Shown here: one piece after another, positions 51,528 to 63,587 of the stretch
How the letters are laid out: the number at the start of each line of letters is the position of its first letter
Position numbering within the stretch: the stretch's first letter is position 1
Source: Heligmosomoides polygyrus polygyrus
Taxonomy: Eukaryota > Nematoda > Chromadorea > Rhabditida > Heligmosomidae
DNA length: 64,000 nucleotides
Assembly (NCBI GenBank): GCA_947396885.1
Contig: OX377206.1
Coordinates: 10,656,778-10,720,777, forward strand
Reading direction: 5' to 3'
Translations under genes and position numbers: made by a program
Notes under the pieces: model-generated
The model's input: the letters and a program-made list of their open reading frames with translations, nothing else
Told to the model about the DNA's origin: nothing
Databases searched by the model: none

Positions 51528-52321
51528 CATAGCATTTGAAAGAAAATGTTCTGTACTTCAAGAGTACGTGTTGGTCCTATTTGCTCATTTGTCCTTTATT
51601 GATTTTTTGGTCATCAAATTACCGAAAATACTCATCAATATCGACCTGGCATTCCATTTTGATGACCTGAAAATCAGCAAAAATTTAAATGGCCGAAAAA
51701 CAAATCATATATTGTGGTAGAAAAAGACGTCCAGGTTCGAGTGCCATATAAATAAAACTGAGCAAGACAGAATGAGCAGGGCGAAGGAGTTGTTGGTGAA
51801 GATGTTTGTTCTCTTTTTGGCATTTTGTTGATATTCGACAGAAATCAGCATGAGCCAGTAAACACGACAAAAATTCTTATACAGCAAGGCATTATCTTCT
51901 GAGCGACATATAACACCAACACAAAAAGTCCAACCACAGAGCAGGAGCTGTCGGCAAAAATAACCATCCTCCTTCTGACGTCCCAATTTCATGACCCAAA
52001 AATCAATAAAGGACAAATGAGCAAATAGCCCCAACAAGTATTCTTGTAGTAAAGAACATTGTCTTCCAAATGCTATGAAAAACTGCGCGAAGATTCCAAA
52101 CCTAAGCGGAGAGAAGAGACTGCGCAGATGGCCACTTTTTCACTTTTCACTTTAACGGCCTAAAAATTGACAAAATTCAGGATGAAAAAAGAAATGCAAT
52201 AAAGGTTTTGATATAGCAAATCATTCTCTTTCGAAAGCTGTATAGCGCTATGCAAGAGACCGCCGGTGGAATCCGCAATGAATCGTTGAAGAAAACGGCG
52301 GGGACTTATGAGACAACCTAA
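51270..52321. mobile_element. mariner-like foldback element, 1052 bp
   Basis: Starts TTAGGCTGTCCCATAA and ends TTATGAGACAACCTAA, each beside TA (51268-51269, 52322-52323). Inverted arms extend about 350 bp each (for example GAGAATGATTTGCTCTATC near 51366 and its partner near 52220), leaving a middle of about 340 bp without a transposase. A run of 29 T at 51499-51527 lies in the left arm only. Confidence 0.85.
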
Positions 52322-52329
52322 TACTAGTT

Positions 52330-52450
52330 CTCAAACCTCTGACGGATGGAAGACTTGGTTAACTTGGACGGGACCCGAACCAGTAACCGTGAGAGGAATC
52401 GAGATGCACGCAACAACTGGCACCTCCTCCAGTTGTGCTACTACATGTCC
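52330..52450 (-). mobile_element. SINE1 head fragment, diverged
   Basis: GACGGATGGAAGACTTGG to CACCTCCTCCAGTTGTGCTA. Confidence 0.6.
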
Positions 52451-53330
52451 TCATTCTGAAATGCAGGGCTGGCCTACAAAGTTGGATCTACCGATCAATA
52501 AACAAGCTACTGCTATCCATTATTTATTATTTATTTATTTATTCCAAGCACGTAATAAACAACGTTCTGCTCTCCATTATTTAATTATTAATTATTTATT
52601 TATTTAAAGCACGTAATATACAACGTATTGCTATCTATTATTTATTTATTCAAACCACGTAATAGTGGGCTAATATCAAGCATTAAAAACAATCGTTAGA
52701 AAGCATGACAGTGATAGGGCAAACTATTAATCAAGCTGAATACTCAGGTACCTACTCCAAAAAAATACCAAGAAAGAGAAGAATAGAAAACAAAAAGGCA
52801 AGGATTACAACTTGAACTTTTTAGAACCAGCAAGAAAGTGTTCCGTAAGAGGTTTTTCATACATCTTGCAAAGACTAGCATTCACTTGGCAAAGAGTAGC
52901 TTAGCATTTAGTATTTAGTAAAAGCCTTTAAAAAAGAACATCAGCTTAGAAGGGAAGTCTGGCCGTAAAGACGTCTTGCTCCTGAACTATAGAATGCGCT
53001 AATGCTACGACCTTCTAAGTGCACGATTAATGGATCATGTGAGAATACCAAATTTTCTGATTCAATAACAGGCCGAGCATATCCTCCAACATTCTCCAGA
53101 ATTACTCGTATTTCCCGGCAGATTTAAATACACGTCACCTGGAAACTGTTGACGTGACAGAGAAATGGCGTAGTGAGATGATAAGGCAGGAAACGCAGAG
53201 AGAATGAGTAGAGGAAAGGACGCGAGAAGACAAGCGTTAATCAATTCATTGGATGCGCCGTGTTCGGTTTTTTCTTCTCACCAGCTCCACTTCATTGATG
53301 AGCCACCAGCGGATGCAATAAAACAACTTG
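52451..53330. other. AT-rich, ATTTATTT repeats, no gene
   Basis: TATTTATTTATTT blocks at 52525-52655 are spaced by about 60 bp (each followed by a CACGTAAT or GCACGTAATA block), a loose tandem of three units. Confidence 0.45.
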
Positions 53331-53459
53331 AGGAAGTGCTGTGGTCTCAACTGAGCTGGCATTCCATGTGGCTCTGGCAGAGCTAAACTACTTCACGGAA
53401 ATCCGACCACATCCCTCGTTCACCCTTCATGAGCAGAAGCGCTTAAAGAGATTTTGAGA
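53331..53459 (+). CDS. coding-like segment upstream of RTE
   Basis: Frame GSAVVSTELAFHVALAELNY, FTEIRPHPSFTLHEQKRLKR, F-stop. An overlapping frame upstream (53213-53340) ends FIDEPPADAIKQLEEV and could join by a small shift or splice. Composition is strongly protein-like. I do not recognise it. The RTE inserted 17 bases after its stop. Confidence 0.35.
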
Positions 53460-53476
53460 ATCTATCCTACTTGGAA

Positions 53477-56198
53477 TGCTCTTCTCCAAGATACTGCTCA
53501 ATCGCATGGAACGTTGCTTGGATGAGTATCAGACAGTGGAGCAAGCAGGGTTTCGCAAGGATCCCTCTTGCATGGACCATATTCAGACTGTCTCACAACT
53601 CATTGAAAGGAGCCGTGCCATACCAACACCCCACTTGTCCTTGTCAAGGAAAGATCTAGGAACCATCTCCATCATAAATGGATATGCTCCAACATCTGCG
53701 GCTACAGATGAAGAAAAGGAGGAATTCTACAAGCTATTCGAAAGGACTGTCAACGACGAGAAGAGCTACTACAAAGTTGTCGTTGGTGACTTTAACGCTA
53801 TCGTCGGTACGAATGATCACGACGAATGGAGGCTAGGACCACATGGAAGTTCCGCAGGGAACGAAAACGGAAAGGGCCTGATAGACTTCCTATCCGCGTG
53901 CCGTCTCTACCATGGAAATTCTATGTTTAAGAAGCCTTCAAACCGACGATGGACCTGGGAAAGCCCAAATGAAGAAACACGTTCGGAGATCGACCATGTT
54001 CTTACAAACAGACGCTGGAGTCTGTTCGACGTCTCCGTGCTGCCTTCATTTGACACAGGCTCGGATCACCGTCTTGTCCGTGCGAAGCTGACTCTCCAAA
54101 AGAGGATGTTCAAGCGTGACACTCACAAACCGGCACCGGTGAGGATCCCCACATTCAAGTCTGAGGAGTTGGAATATGCAGTAAAGTCGTATGATTGGAA
54201 TCTTCTTGAAGATCCATCGGAAGACTACGACCTTCTCTCCAAAGGACTGTTGAAATGTGCTAGCAGCTCTCGCGAAGCCACATCACCGTTTGCTTCAAGA
54301 CAACGCACATGCGATTAAGCTCTTGGAGCAAAGAATAGCTGTCAAACTGGATCCTAACGCTTCCCATCTGGAAAAAGTCACCATCTCGAAGGCCTGTCGA
54401 ATTGCAGTGAAGGAGTCCATTCAAGCCTATAGAAGATTGAAGCTGTTAGAAGCCGCTGGGAAAGGTTCAAGCATAAAGTGCTGCAAACGAGATCTCTGCG
54501 ACCAGAAGACAATAATGTCAGCCTTTGTGGATAGGGATGGAACAACGCAAACGTCTCGAAGAGCGATGGAGTCCATCGTTCAAGAATTCTACACAGATCT
54601 GTTTCGTTCTTCCAGCACTGTCCCGAAATGCTTGATGCCACCAGCTGAGGAAGTACCTCCCATTCTGGAATCAGAAGTTGCTCATGCCATCAGAAGGATG
54701 AAGCCAGGCACTGCTCCCGGACCGGACGGCATTTCTGCTGATCTCCTTCATGCGGGTGGCAGTGCCCTCTGCTCACTTCTTGCCAAGCACTTCAACCACT
54801 ACCTTCGACTTGGTAGGATTCCGGACTCATGGAAGGAGTCGAAAACAGTTTTAATCTTCAAAAAAGGTCAGCAGGAGGATATCAACAACTACCGACCCAT
54901 CAGTCTTCTCTCGGTTGTCTACAAGATCTTCACCAAGATACTGCTCAATCGTATTGAGCGTTGCTTGGATGAGTATCAGCCTGTGGAGCAACCAGGACTT
55001 CGCAAGGATTTCTCCTGCATGGACCATATTCAGACTGTCTGACAGCTCATCGAGAGGAGCCGCGAATACCACCTCCCACTTGTCCTTGTCTTCGTGGATT
55101 ATCGGAAAGCGTTCGACTCTGTGGAAATCAACGCCATTCTGAATGCGCTTGTGCATGCTGGTATACCAGTGCCTACATCCGACTTCTCGACGAATGCTTC
55201 TCGAACACATCGACTACCAGCCAGCTGTTCGACCGAAAGCTTAAGATTCCTATCGGGAAAGGAGTACGGCAGGGAGACACGATTTCTCCCAAGCTATTCA
55301 CAGCGGCACTCCAGGATGCCATGAAAGACTTGAACTGGGACGATAAAGGCTACCTTGTCGACGGTAAACGGATCAGCAACCTTCGCTTCGCCGACGATAT
55401 TGTTCTCATCTCTACCAGCACGGCAGAAGTCGAGGAAATGCTGAACAAGCTCAATGTGGCAGGTATGAAGATTGGATTGGACGTGAATATGTCCAAAACA
55501 CAAATTATGGTCAACCAGTGGTGTGACACGGGACTCGTAAGGTTAAATGGAGTCCCTCTGCAACAGGTCGACTCCTACGTCTATCTGGTAAGAGAGCTGA
55601 ACATGGATAACGACCTCGCTCCTGAAATCGCCCGCAGTGGGCGCGCAGCATGGGCAGCCTTCAGTTCGATTCGCGAAGTCACCGATCGGGTCAATGATGC
55701 TGGCCTCAGAGCCTCGATATTCAACGCCTCTGTACTGCCTGCGATGTGTTACGCGACGGAAACCTGGCCCGACAACAAGACAATCGCCAGAGCAATGCAA
55801 TCTACGCATCGTGCACTGGAGAGATGTCTTCTGAGGACAAGCCTTCGTCAGCAATGGCAAGAAGGCCTACGAAGCTCGGAGCTACGGGAGAAGTCGCAAT
55901 TAGCAGACCCGCTGCAGTACATGAAGAAGTCCAAAAATCGCTGGGTCGGACACCTGCTTCGACGAAAGGACGATAGATGGAGTCTCCGTGTCACAGAATG
56001 GCTCCCGAGAGACCATAAGAGACCACTGGGATGACCGCCAACGCGATGGGCAGACTCATTCTCAAGATCTTTCAGAGAGCGGAGTCTGCCTCACTGGATG
56101 CAAGCAGCCAGAGATCGAGCGGTCTGGAAGAGTTGTGGTCCCCGCTGAGAAGACCTCCAGCCGACAAAAGGACCATCAAAGTATCAAAGTAAAGTAAG
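53477..56198 (+). mobile_element. chimeric RTE retrotransposon with 14-bp TSD
   Basis: TATCCTACTTGGAA at 53463-53476 and 56199-56212 frames the whole unit. 53477-53646 is a reverse transcriptase piece (LLNRMERCLDEYQTVEQAGF) that duplicates 54936-55080. It then jumps in frame to the endonuclease: ISIINGYAPTSA, VVVGDFNAIVG, ETRSEIDHVLTNRRW, TGSDHRLV. Next comes the polymerase: PGPDGISADLL, NNYRPISLLSVVYKIF, VFVDYRKAFDSVE, GVRQGDTISPKLF, LRFADDIVLI (catalytic), then LRSSELREKSQLADP, KNRWVGHLLRRKDDRWS and the C-terminus to about 56151. Breaks: frameshifts near 54260 and 55160, a TGA at 55040 and a TGA at 56032. The endonuclease N-terminus is missing. Confidence 0.88.
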
Positions 56199-56212
56199 TA
56201 TCCTACTTGGAA

Positions 56213-57268
56213 GAGGACGCCCGTAAAGGGCTAACTGCGTAAGTTATCCCATCCTATGCCGCCACAAACCCCGAATTTAAGTGGAGGCCGTCGTATCGTA
56301 AGACAGTACGCAGCTGAAGCTCTCGTAGAAATTCAAGCGAGGGAATAAACACGCAACTCACTTCATGTCCCCTTCGTTTAGGATAGATCGGATTTCATTG
56401 AACAAGGACACAAACTACTGGGTCCAAAAGTTGGTTCAGATTGAACACGGAAACATAGGTATGTCATTGAAAGCAGGAAGTTTGTAAGTAAATACTGCGA
56501 TAAACTCGTACTTAAGAATTTAAGTTCATAGGCGAGTACGGTAAAATGTGATGATTAGACATCAAATCCTCGTAATTTCTCTTGTGTTAACTGCTGCTAA
56601 ATTAATTGGCTCTCCCCTCTCTAGGATTGATTCAAAAGCACTAGTTCTTGGAGTCGACTAAACCTTCCCACAGGAAGGATTTTATTGCAGTTCGACTTCA
56701 TTTTCACGTCCTCACGATGATGCATCACTAGTCAATGAATCAGAGCTCCAATACTCGAAGGTAAAGAGAAAAACCAGAGCTGACTCGGTCAGCTGCCCTT
56801 TCAATCCGAGGTACCACGCTGAGAGAATTGTGAATACACGGATCAAGGGCATTTTTTCCACTCCATATGCAAACGAAGTGCTTTCGAAATTTTTAATTCG
56901 ATCATTTTTTTATTCACTTAGATGAAACTAATTTCTAAGTAAGACCTTCTTTGAAGCATCCGTGCAATTCTGTACACTGTTCCGCGGTACTAGAGCACAA
57001 AAGTACTTCAGTACGAGTTTATATATACAACGAAAGTCTTATTATGAGACATCACAGTTCGGTAAGCGCCAGCTTTCGCGTAAATCTCCGTTTATTTTAA
57101 TCGACGATTTGAGTTCGGACCAGAGATGGGTGGAAATTTTGAGAAATTTTCCAGAATGCAGGAAACGGAAAATGGTGTTAGCCAGAAAATATAACAGGAA
57201 TCAGAAAAGAGAATAGCTAAAAACGCCAGAGAACAGAAAAATTTGCTAGTATCGCTTCAGCTATATAG
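56213..57268. other. no gene seen
   Basis: An 84-codon frame (56962-57216) lacks motifs and splice support. Confidence 0.4.
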
Positions 57269-57556
57269 GATAAGGATAAAGGATAAATTACGGCGTTACT
57301 CAATCCCTTCTGGGATGCGCCAGCGCATTCTACTTCTACGGGATGTCGTGGAGGCGACATGAATGCGTATTTGGCCATACAATGACTTGCGGTGGCTAGC
57401 CGATGAACAAGTCAGCGCTCTATCCTTCCCAGACAAGTCTGGTACCAATTCACCGACCCCGGAGGGATGGAAGGCTTGGTTGGCCTGGGCGGGAAATCCG
57501 AAACAGGAACATGGTATCGGGTGCACGCGACAGTCGCGCCTCCTCCGACTGCGCAC
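57269..57556 (-). mobile_element. SINE1 copy
   Basis: GGATAAGGATAAAGGATAAA tail to CGCCTCCTCCGACTGCGC. TTCAGCTATATA on the left and CTCAGTTATATA on the right may be the target duplication. A 23-bp unit containing GCCCTCAGTTATATATTGT is then repeated twice. Confidence 0.87.
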
Positions 57557-57593
57557 GCCCTCAGTTATATATTGTACGCGCCCTCAGTTATAT

Positions 57594-57596
<3 letters not shown>

Positions 57597-57640
<44 letters not shown>
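57597..57640. repeat. TA microsatellite
   Basis: About 20 uninterrupted TA units. Confidence 0.95.
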
Positions 57641-57645
<5 letters not shown>

Positions 57646-57654
57646 AATAACCAA

Positions 57655-57755
57655 CATCCTTATAGCATTTCACATCAAACTGAGCACTAATCGATATAAG
57701 CTGGTTACATTTGAAGCCAACGTGAACACCTCCCAAATAAAAACCGAGAGCTATC
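57655..57755 (-). repeat. degenerate 21-bp repeat array
   Basis: Minus strand: GGTGTTCACGTTGGCTTCAA, TGTAACCAGCTTATATCGAT, GTGCTCAGTTTGATGTGAAA. Confidence 0.5.
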
Positions 57756-57762
57756 CGAGTAA

Positions 57763-57895
57763 GCCTTAGTTTATACTTGCGCCGCCACGCCGCGCGGCAC
57801 CACGATCGTCATAGATATCGATTTTTCGCGCCGCCTGGTCGACATCTATCCGGCCATCGTGCCGCGCAGCGCAGCGGCGCAAGTATAAACTAGGC
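57763..57895. mobile_element. Tourist-like MITE, family P1
   Basis: GCCTTAGTTTATACTTGCGC to GCGCAAGTATAAACTAGGC, TAA at 57760-57762 and 57896-57898. Confidence 0.83.
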
Positions 57896-58375
57896 TAATG
57901 CAGATCCTCTTTCTTTTTTTTGAAATTCATAATTCACTTACCAGAATAAATTGAGTGCAGTGTTTAAAATTTTAGAAAATTTATGATTTTAGCAGGTAAA
58001 ATAATGAATCAAATATGATTTCAATGTGCGATGAAGCAGAAATCTGGAGCGTATCAAAAGAAGAGAGCTATTAATCCAAGGGAACACGAGATATCAAAAG
58101 AAGGACACCTTTGACAAAATTTCTATTCCACGCTATTTTTTGTTTTCTATGTAATTTCGCTCCTTTCCGGGAAAACAGAAAACACAAAAAATTGCTCGAA
58201 ATGGTTAGAAAATCAGAAAACAGAAATTTCACCCCCCCCCCTTGGTCCGGACCAGGGTTACCACGGTCTCCGTGGTGAACGAATTGAACCTAACCTTGGC
58301 TGAAAAGGGTTAACACGAAACTGTTCAACGGACTTCGGTGTAAGTTGAATTCGCGTTCAAATTATCTTCTCATTA
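57896..58375. other. no gene seen
   Basis: Contains a short C tract near 58232. Confidence 0.4.
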
Positions 58376-58797
58376 TCGCGTGGAAGTACGGTGCGTGGCG
58401 CATCCACTCTCAGCAGCAACGAACTTTATCCCTTGTTAAAAGACAGTAACAAAGGCATACCTTGGTCGTCCTCATTGTGGGATGCGCCACGCATTCCACC
58501 TCCACGGGATATTCTGGAGACAATGTGCAGTCGTATTTGTCCTATACAATGACATAGGCCTATGTTATACTTCGACGACGCTGTTGTCGACGACGTCGGC
58601 GACAGTGCGTAGCAGCCCGCGCAACACAACGTCGCCGACGCGGCAGGCATCCGATAAAAAGTGAACGTTTTACCTTTCGCTGACAAGCATTAATGCCAGT
58701 TCACCAGTTGGCATGGGTGGTAACCGAACAAAGATCCTGGATCCAGGGTAGACCACACCGCTGGCGCCTCTTCTGACTGCGCTAGTAGCGCGCGTCC
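58376..58797 (-). mobile_element. SINE1-derived region, diverged
   Basis: 58376-58436 is a plus-strand 3' scrap (GTGCGTGGCGCATCC). 58478-58797 is a minus-strand copy (ATGCGCCACGCATTCC to GCCTCTTCTGACTGCGC) with about 85 bp of GACGACG-rich palindromic DNA inserted at about 58571-58657. Confidence 0.6.
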
Positions 58798-58799
58798 GT

Positions 58800-59120
58800 T
58801 CTCCACAACTGTAGTTCAAGTCCCATACGGAGCGTAGAAATTGTTTTGGGACCACGACGACAAGTGTGAGGCAGTGATGTGTCCTCTCGCCACTGCTCTC
58901 CAATATCGTGCTGGATTTCGTAATGAGAAGAGTGACTAATGAAGCCCAATGCGGTACTCCATGGAGGCAGTAGGAAGCTTCTTTGCGGGTAACATCGCTC
59001 CTCCAATGGAGAGCTCTGTTACAGTACAATAGGCCATTGACACGTTCTGTCAGGAGGCAAGCAAGAAAGGATTCCGAGTAAATCCGGAAAATTCGAAGGT
59101 TATGGAAGTCGGTAACAATT
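58800..59120 (+). pseudogene. degraded LINE reverse transcriptase fragment
   Basis: VRQ-stop then VLSPLLSNIVLDFVMRRV, the block around the conserved GVRQGC(V)LSP motif of RTE-like polymerases, followed after shifts by ASKKGFRVNPENSKVMEV. Multiple stops. The minus-strand frame at 59133-59372 is a shadow. Confidence 0.6.
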
Positions 59121-59623
59121 CACGAGGCAGCGTCAGGTTGGAAGTGGCACAGCAGGTACCAGTGATGAGTCGAGACAAGTGGAGACCGACGTTCGTTCGT
59201 ACACGAACCGCGTAGGAGACGACAAACGAATTTCGAAGACTGCGTTTTGAAGATCAGCTGTCATCTCAAGCAGCATCAGAATGCACACATAGGTACCACT
59301 AAGAATTACGGGCAGCGAAAAACGTACACGAAAAGATGAAGAAGTGAACTGGCTCTCATGAAAATATTTCATCTGAGCTTAAATACCACACATATCTGAA
59401 AACCATCTCGAACAATGACGGAGAGAGTGGCCGTTCGAAAATGCATCAATGCCATAAAATGAACTTCTGCCACCATATTGCTGTGTGCTTTAATGCTTTT
59501 GTCAACTCCCACGCTCTCGCGAGTGCTGCGAATCATCACTCGATTCACACGTCCACTGAATCGGAACGCATGTAGAACTACTGCCAGGCTTCAAAAACGA
59601 TCTCTTCCCGAATTCGAACTCAC

Positions 59624-59780
59624 GTCGGAGTGGCGCGTTCTACCCCCTTCGCGCCGAAGAGGCGGGTTCAAAAATGTCGGCGCCTCCGCCATTTCGTAAG
59701 ACAGCCACTAGACTCTCCAGCAAACCCAGAGGGTTGGGGTAAGCGGGCCAGGGGGACAAGGGGAAGAACGCACGTCCCCC
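59624..59780. mobile_element. 157-bp MITE, second copy
   Basis: Same family as 24303-24466 (shared GCGTTCTACCCCC, GACAGCCACTAGACTCT, GCAAACCCAGAGGGTTG). Flanks GAACTCAC (59616-59623) and AAACTCAC (59781-59788) are an 8-bp duplication with one mismatch. Confidence 0.78.
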
Positions 59781-59837
59781 AAACTCACAGCTGATGCATG
59801 TAGCTGACGTAAGCACGGGTATCGGCAACTGAACACT

Positions 59838-60506
59838 ATAGCCGAGCTCGAACGAATATATACGAATAATTATTCGAACAGTTTACTCGAATAAAAAATA
59901 AGAAAATAAGAATGAAAAATAAAAAAGAAAGAATATTCGGAGTATTATTTTATTATTCGAATTATTATTATTTTATTCCTATTTTCTCTTTTTAAGTCAT
60001 CAAAGGAAAATGTTCTACCCAGTTCTTTGAGGCAATATAAAGGAGTCGTTGACAGGTATCTTCAGGACGCTCCTTAGTTTGTCCCGTTTTGGTGACTTCA
60101 AATTGTTTTGTTCATTGCTATTTTAAATATTGATCGATAATTGTGTTTGAATTGTTTATCTGCGCGGCTGTCCACGTACAAAATAAATACATAAATATTC
60201 GACATTACTAGATTCTCGAATTCGAACATCGAATGGGAGCCATACTCGAATATTATTCGGAAGCCGTATATTTTTCGGAAATCGAGCAATTTTGTTCGAA
60301 TGTCGAATAAATTTCTTCAAGCACAGAATCTGATTCGAACAAATCATTCAAAGTACTAGAATAAACGAAAAATGGGGCATATTCGATTACCGATCAATCG
60401 AAAAAACTGATGAGCGAATAAATTCGTTCATTCATTCGCTCGAAAGTTTTCGACATCGAATTTATTCGTTCATTCGTTCGATAAAATTTCCTAGAAGCAA
60501 AACTAT
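59838..60506. repeat. TTCGAA-rich repeat
   Basis: ATTCGAA and TTATTCG blocks throughout, ending AGCAAAACTATAG. The 3' half (60196-60506) matches 62838-63180. Confidence 0.6.
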
Positions 60507-60617
60507 AGTACGCTATGACTCACACAGAAATTTTGGCAGAAAGTCAAGAAAAACGCACAACACGCAGATTTAAACTCCCAATGTCATACAACATTCGAGG
60601 GCACTATCCACTACATG

Positions 60618-61010
60618 CAGATGTGCTTTTTAGAAATATCGAAAAGTATCGAAAGAAAGAATGAACGAATTTACTCGATGTCGAAAAATCTCGAACGAAT
60701 GAACGAACGAGTTTATTCCGTCATAAATTTTTTTCGAATGATCGAAAATCGAATAACCTCCGTTTGTTGGAATACACGAATAGTCGAACAATTTGTTGGA
60801 ATCAGGTTCTGTTCTTGAAGATTTGAAGTTTACTCGATATTCGAACAAAAATGATTTTCGGATAAAGTTGAAGTTGAAAGTTGAAAGTTGAAATATTCGA
60901 TTTGTCGAATAATATTCGATCATGGCTCTCCTTCGATGTTCGAGTTCGAACGAATATCCAAAACTCTAGAAAAATCGAATATTCAACTGTTCGAATATAC
61001 TCGTTCGCGC
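60618..61010. repeat. TTCGAA-rich repeat, inverted copy
   Basis: Begins TGTGCTTTTTAGAAATATCG, the reverse of the 60506 end, so two copies face each other across 110 bp. Contains a small AGTTGAA tandem at 60866-60890. Confidence 0.6.
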
Positions 61011-61540
61011 ACAAATATACTATCCAACAGGCCATCCCACCGAAATGCCCACTTCTGATGATGTACGAAGCTCCAGCAGGTTTTTTTTAAATCAAAAACA
61101 AAAAACATCACATGCGCTCTACAGGCCATAAAACTTTCAAAAAGTCAGAAAATATTCGCAAAATTATCGTAGCGCCCGAAAGAAGCAAGCAAATGACCTT
61201 TCATACTAGTAAAGCGAGGAAAGCGAAATGTTACTCGATTATGCCATAAAGCAAAATGCATAGGACAACATTCGTTGATGCGAACATAATAAGCAGCCAG
61301 TTGTCAGTTTCAATAGAGGTAGACAGAGACAGTATAAGCACGAGGATAAGCCACAGCTTTGAGTCTTTGAGGCAATCATAAATTTTCAAGCAGTTGGCAG
61401 TAATACGAACAAAAAGACGTGAAACACTGCGATACTTTGTAGCTCGCGGTCGTGAGGACTTCGGGAAGAAGTGTTGCCGCACACGCTCGTTTACCTCACC
61501 ACATTTCGGTATTGAACGAAAGTGAAGTGGAATATATGCA
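61011..61540. other. no gene seen
   Basis: An 83-codon minus frame (61482-61231) has a hydrophobic stretch but no supporting signals. Confidence 0.4.
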
Positions 61541-61830
61541 TGGATAAGGATAAAGGATAAAGGACGGCGTTACCCAATCTCTTTTGGGATGCGCCTCGCA
61601 TTCCAGTTCTACGGGAGATTTGAATGCGTATTTGGCCATACAATGCCTTGGGGTGGCCAACCGATGACCATGTCAACGCTTTATCTTTCCCAGACAAGTC
61701 TGGTACCAATTCACCGATCCCGGAGGGCTGGAAGGCTTGACTGGTCTGGGCGGGAAACCCGAACCAGGAACCTGGTAGTGGGTGCAGGCGACAGTCGGCG
61801 CCTCCTCCGACTGCGCTACACGCGCCCAAT
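61541..61830 (-). mobile_element. SINE1 copy
   Basis: GGATAAGGATAAAGGATAAA tail to CTCCGACTGCGCTACACG head. ATGCATG on both sides is a short possible target duplication. A 14-base deletion removes the GGATGTCGTGGAGGCG segment. Confidence 0.88.
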
Positions 61831-62554
61831 GCATGAAAGAATACAATCCGAATAAGCTATGTATGCATACATGTTCGCCGTTTCAGCCAAAGGATGCATT
61901 TTTATTTATTTATCTATTTTTTGATAAATATTTATTGATTATTGATTTATTTATAATATTTATTGATTTATTGATATTTATTGAATACGTCATAAGACAC
62001 GCCACATAAGTGAAAAAGCGCAAACAAACAAAAAAACTGACCAATATTATCAGATATTCTAGGCGAATTTTCCATGGAAACAAGCGTCGTCCACCTACAT
62101 AGCAGTAGAATAAACCCTGACAACAAAATAAAAAATAAAAAAAAGGCGCGAATCGGAGATGCTTAATCTTGAAGGAAGGGTGCGAGGTAAGAATAAGCAC
62201 TTAATTTTATACAAAATTTATATGAACTGAGTGGATTTAAAGCTTCCGTTAGAAGTTGGCTGACGGCCGGTTAAGTAAATAGATAAACCAACTTAACGGG
62301 CAGCGCACATGACGGCGAGGGCCAACGAAGAGCATGTCTACAAGGCATTTTTCGAAGCAAATTCGACACTTTCAAATTCAAAATAAACACTATTCTAAGC
62401 AACCAAAGGTTTTTATATAGCAATACAACAGATCAGTTTTGGCAGAGAACTAGACATATACAAACATATCTTTTTAATGCTGCTCGACTTGAAAGAAATA
62501 CAGGTGACCCCTTAATAGACATGCGTCCGAAATTCTACTGTTACTTCCTTTTTT
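61831..62554. other. no gene seen
   Basis: ATTTATTGATT-rich stretch at 61900-61985. Confidence 0.4.
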
Positions 62555-62680
62555 AAAAAATCCGCTTTGACTTGTGAAATGTTCAATTTAGTATCAAAAA
62601 TACCCGGTTTGACCCCGAATACTCCATGTTGATTTTTAAAAATGTCCTCTTTGGTATAATAATTGTCTACGCTTTTCTTG
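62555..62680 (+). repeat. degenerate 21-bp repeat array
   Basis: Units AATGTTCAATTTAGTATCAA, ATACCCGGTTTGACCCCGAA, ACTCCATGTTGATTTTTAAA, ATGTCCTCTTTGGTAT. Confidence 0.55.
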
Positions 62681-62837
62681 ATAAAAATGATACTAAAACC
62701 AACGAATTGGACGTTTAGTTAAGCTTAGATCAGGTCTTCGATTTTCTCTTATTAGTTATACGTAACTTTATTACAATAATTAGTGCACATAGACACAAGA
62801 GAGGAGCACAACCGGGCAAAGGAGACAGAAAGATGAT

Positions 62838-63180
62838 TCCAATATTTATTCGAACAGTCGAATGTTCGATTTTCTAGATTTTCGAATATTCCCTCGAATC
62901 CGAACATCGAAAGGGAGCCACATTCGAATATTATTCGAAAATCGAATAATTTTAATCGAATATCAAATAAACATCTGTTTCAAGCACAGAATTTGATTCG
63001 AACAAATTCTTCGACTATTCGAATATTCGAATGAACGAAAGATTATTCGATTGTCGACCACTCGAATAAATTGATGAGCGAATAAATTCGCTCGTTCATT
63101 CGCTCAAAATTTTTCGACATCGAATTTATTCGCTCACTCATTCGTTCCATAAAAATTTCTCAAAAGCATAACTATATTGG
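62838..63180. repeat. TTCGAA-rich repeat
   Basis: Matches 60196-60506, ending TCTCAAAAGCATAACTATA. Confidence 0.6.
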
Positions 63181-63404
63181 CCGGTGGCAACATTCACAAA
63201 TTCGGCAGTGAATGCTGTCGGTTTGTTTAAATTTTAGGCAAAAATACTAAAAATTAGGGAAATAAGAAAAGCAACAAAATAACAACTGTGGCAGTGTTGT
63301 TCAATGTAGCAAACTTTGTGCACACTCACCGCAACCGCATCGTGCAATACTCATTTAAGCTGAATAACAATTAGCGTTTTTATAGCAAAGCTTGTAAGTT
63401 GAGC

Positions 63405-63587
63405 TCGTTATCGATTTTCGATCATTCGAAAAAATTAATGAGCGAATAAATTCGATCGTTCATTCAGCCGAAAAATTTCGACATCGAATAAAGTCGGTCA
63501 TTCATTCGTTCCAAAATTTTCGAGTTCGAATTTATTCATTCATTCATTAGTTCGATAAAAATTTATGAAAAGCACAACTATAATAAC
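63405..63587. repeat. TTCGAA-rich repeat, 3' part
   Basis: ATGAGCGAATAAATTCG to GAAAAGCACAACTATA, same 3' end as the other copies. Confidence 0.6.

Noticed and set aside
59133..59372. 79-codon minus-strand frame MKYFHESQFTS...
   Set aside because: Antisense shadow of a degraded LINE polymerase on the plus strand.
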